Assembly (NCBI GenBank): GCA_021604265.1
Contig: BQIY01000013.1
Coordinates: 1-15,255 of the forward strand
Length of the DNA stretch: 15,255 bases
DNA from: Nitrospirales bacterium
GTDB taxonomy: Bacteria; Nitrospirota; Nitrospiria; Nitrospirales; UBA8639
Reading direction: 5' to 3'
Below the pieces are notes generated by a model. The model did no database searches. It was not told the origin of the DNA and saw nothing but the letters and a program-made list of their open reading frames with translations. The translations under genes were made by a program, and so were the position numbers. Positions 14,423 through 15,255 of the stretch are shown piece after piece; within the stretch, counting starts at the first letter, position 1; every line of letters starts with the position of its first letter.

Positions 14423-15168
14423 TATTGACGTCTTTCAGGACCTCGCTCCATCTCATCCAACACTTTCGGAATCTTCTCAGTCGGAAATGACGAAGGTTGC
14501 GTATCTGTTGGTATCCGGCCTTTATTGATTGAAGGTGTTTCAGGAGAGGGCGATGACGGTTTAGGGGGATCAGGCGTGAACACCCCCTGCTCCCGAGCAA
14601 ACAAAAATCGATCAGCCAGGTCTTCGACCACAAACTGACCAGCTTGTTCTAACGCACGATCTTGCAATACCCGGTTAAATTGAATTCCCCCTCCTCCTCC
14701 GCCTGAACCTGATGAACTGCCGACGAAAAATTCAGCCGAACTCGAAGAGGACTGTTGCCATAAAATCTTTCCAGTTCGCCGGTCGGCAATCTGAACCCGC
14801 ACATTTACCGTCACTCGGCTTTCTTGGGTTTGATTTTGAGAAAACGTTATTGAGGGTAAGGTCACCGACTCAATGGCACCTTTCATGACATAGTCGGCAT
14901 CCCGAATATTTTCAACCAAATTCGCTCCGCCGGTCACCACAAACTCATCCTTCAGATATTCGGTATACTTATACTCTAAGTTTGACTCAAAGGTTCGATT
15001 CGCAAGTGGCTCTATAACCATCACAACTGGAGGACCGTCATATTCCGGGACAGAGGCAGTCCCCAACGTCGGCCCTCGACCTTCGACGCTAAATCGATAC
15101 CCGCAGCCGGTCGGACTAAGACATATTGTTAGGAGAACAGCAATTACGAAACGAAATATATTTTTCAT
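14422..15168 (-). CDS. lptE: LPS-assembly lipoprotein LptE
   Basis: The 248-residue lipoprotein plugs the LptD barrel that puts lipopolysaccharide into the outer leaflet. From the ATG at 15168 it has a signal helix (4-16) and a lipobox-like PTGC, with Cys22 followed by GYRFSVEGRG, the typical LptE start. VVMVIEPLANRTFESNLEYK and VTVNVRVQIADRRTGKILWQ fit the LptE core. Two oddities: a Ser/Gly run (SSSGSGGGGGG, about 150-160) and a proline/serine tail after about residue 200. A GTG at 15210 would add 14 residues ahead of the signal peptide, which is unlikely. The gene overlaps holA by one base at its stop. The -3 residue of the lipobox is Pro rather than the usual Leu. Confidence 0.9.
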   Translation of the reverse strand: MKNIFRFVIAVLLTICLSPTGCGYRFSVEGRGPTLGTASVPEYDGPPVVMVIEPLANRTFESNLEYKYTEYLKDEFVVTGGANLVENIRDADYVMKGAIESVTLPSITFSQNQTQESRVTVNVRVQIADRRTGKILWQQSSSSSAEFFVGSSSGSGGGGGGIQFNRVLQDRALEQAGQFVVEDLADRFLFAREQGVFTPDPPKPSSPSPETPSINKGRIPTDTQPSSFPTEKIPKVLDEMERGPERRQ

Positions 15169-15255
15169 GTGATGACAAGGTGGGCTAGCCCACGGTCGAT
15201 CCCAATCCACAAGTATTTGACGTATCTTCTTAATTCGTACGTGGAACAGTCATTC
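15169..15255 (-). other. Window edge upstream of lptE
   Basis: A minus-strand frame is open from the edge to a TGA (15165-15167) that overlaps the lptE ATG. These 29 codons do not resemble any protein I know. A perfect 12-base palindrome TGGGCTAGCCCA lies at 15181-15192. Either an upstream gene of the operon ends here or this is the lptE leader; the window is too short to tell. Confidence 0.25.

Overview
The window looks like chromosome from a member of the Nitrospirota, plausibly a marine-type Nitrospira. The lptE-holA-rpsT block, a PEP-CTERM (exosortase) substrate, a PagL-type outer-membrane enzyme and an NhaA antiporter fit that group, as does the moderate, non-extreme base composition. 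This placement rests on gene content and protein style only; there is no rRNA gene or marker to prove it.

Layout. Positions 1-291 hold the 3' end of an acyl-ACP/acyl-CoA ligase-type gene, probably the fused phospholipid acyltransferase Aas. A minus-strand block follows: a DUF2007/zinc-ribbon protein (397-714) and a PagL-like lipid A deacylase (848-1495). A small helical unknown (1488-1862, plus) starts on top of the PagL start codon, and a strong bidirectional terminator (1961-2000) separates it from a PEP-CTERM exported protein (2019-2732, minus). Next comes a secreted CpaC-type secretin N-domain protein that lacks its secretin (2956-3534, minus). The most interesting pair is then an EgtD-type amino-acid N-methyltransferase (3638-4657, minus) divergent from a heme-oxygenase-like diiron enzyme (4772-5839, plus) across a 114-base gap.

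Positions 5840-6680 and 8034-8700 are decayed DNA. They hold copies of a degenerate short repeat, a fragment of a DUF2971-like gene (6305-6535) that begins at no proper start, and an IS30-family transposase remnant with an in-frame amber codon (8359-8649). Between them lies an intact nhaA (6681-8033, minus). A small winged-helix-like protein (8708-8983) and a 959-residue orphan hybrid-free sensor kinase (Cache-HAMP-PAS-PAS-HisKA-HATPase, 9167-12046) follow on the minus strand. A second gene-poor stretch (12047-12791) carries more copies of the same repeat and one candidate 56-residue ORF. The window closes with core genes: tRNA-His(GTG), rpsT, and the overlapping lptE-holA pair.

Functional themes are outer-membrane and envelope construction (Aas, PagL, LptE, PEP-CTERM cargo, CpaC-like protein), ion homeostasis (NhaA), and a putative two-enzyme small-molecule pathway (EgtD homologue plus diiron oxygenase). 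The last is the best candidate for an undescribed system. The clearest unexplained structure is the repeat family shared by the two gene-poor regions.
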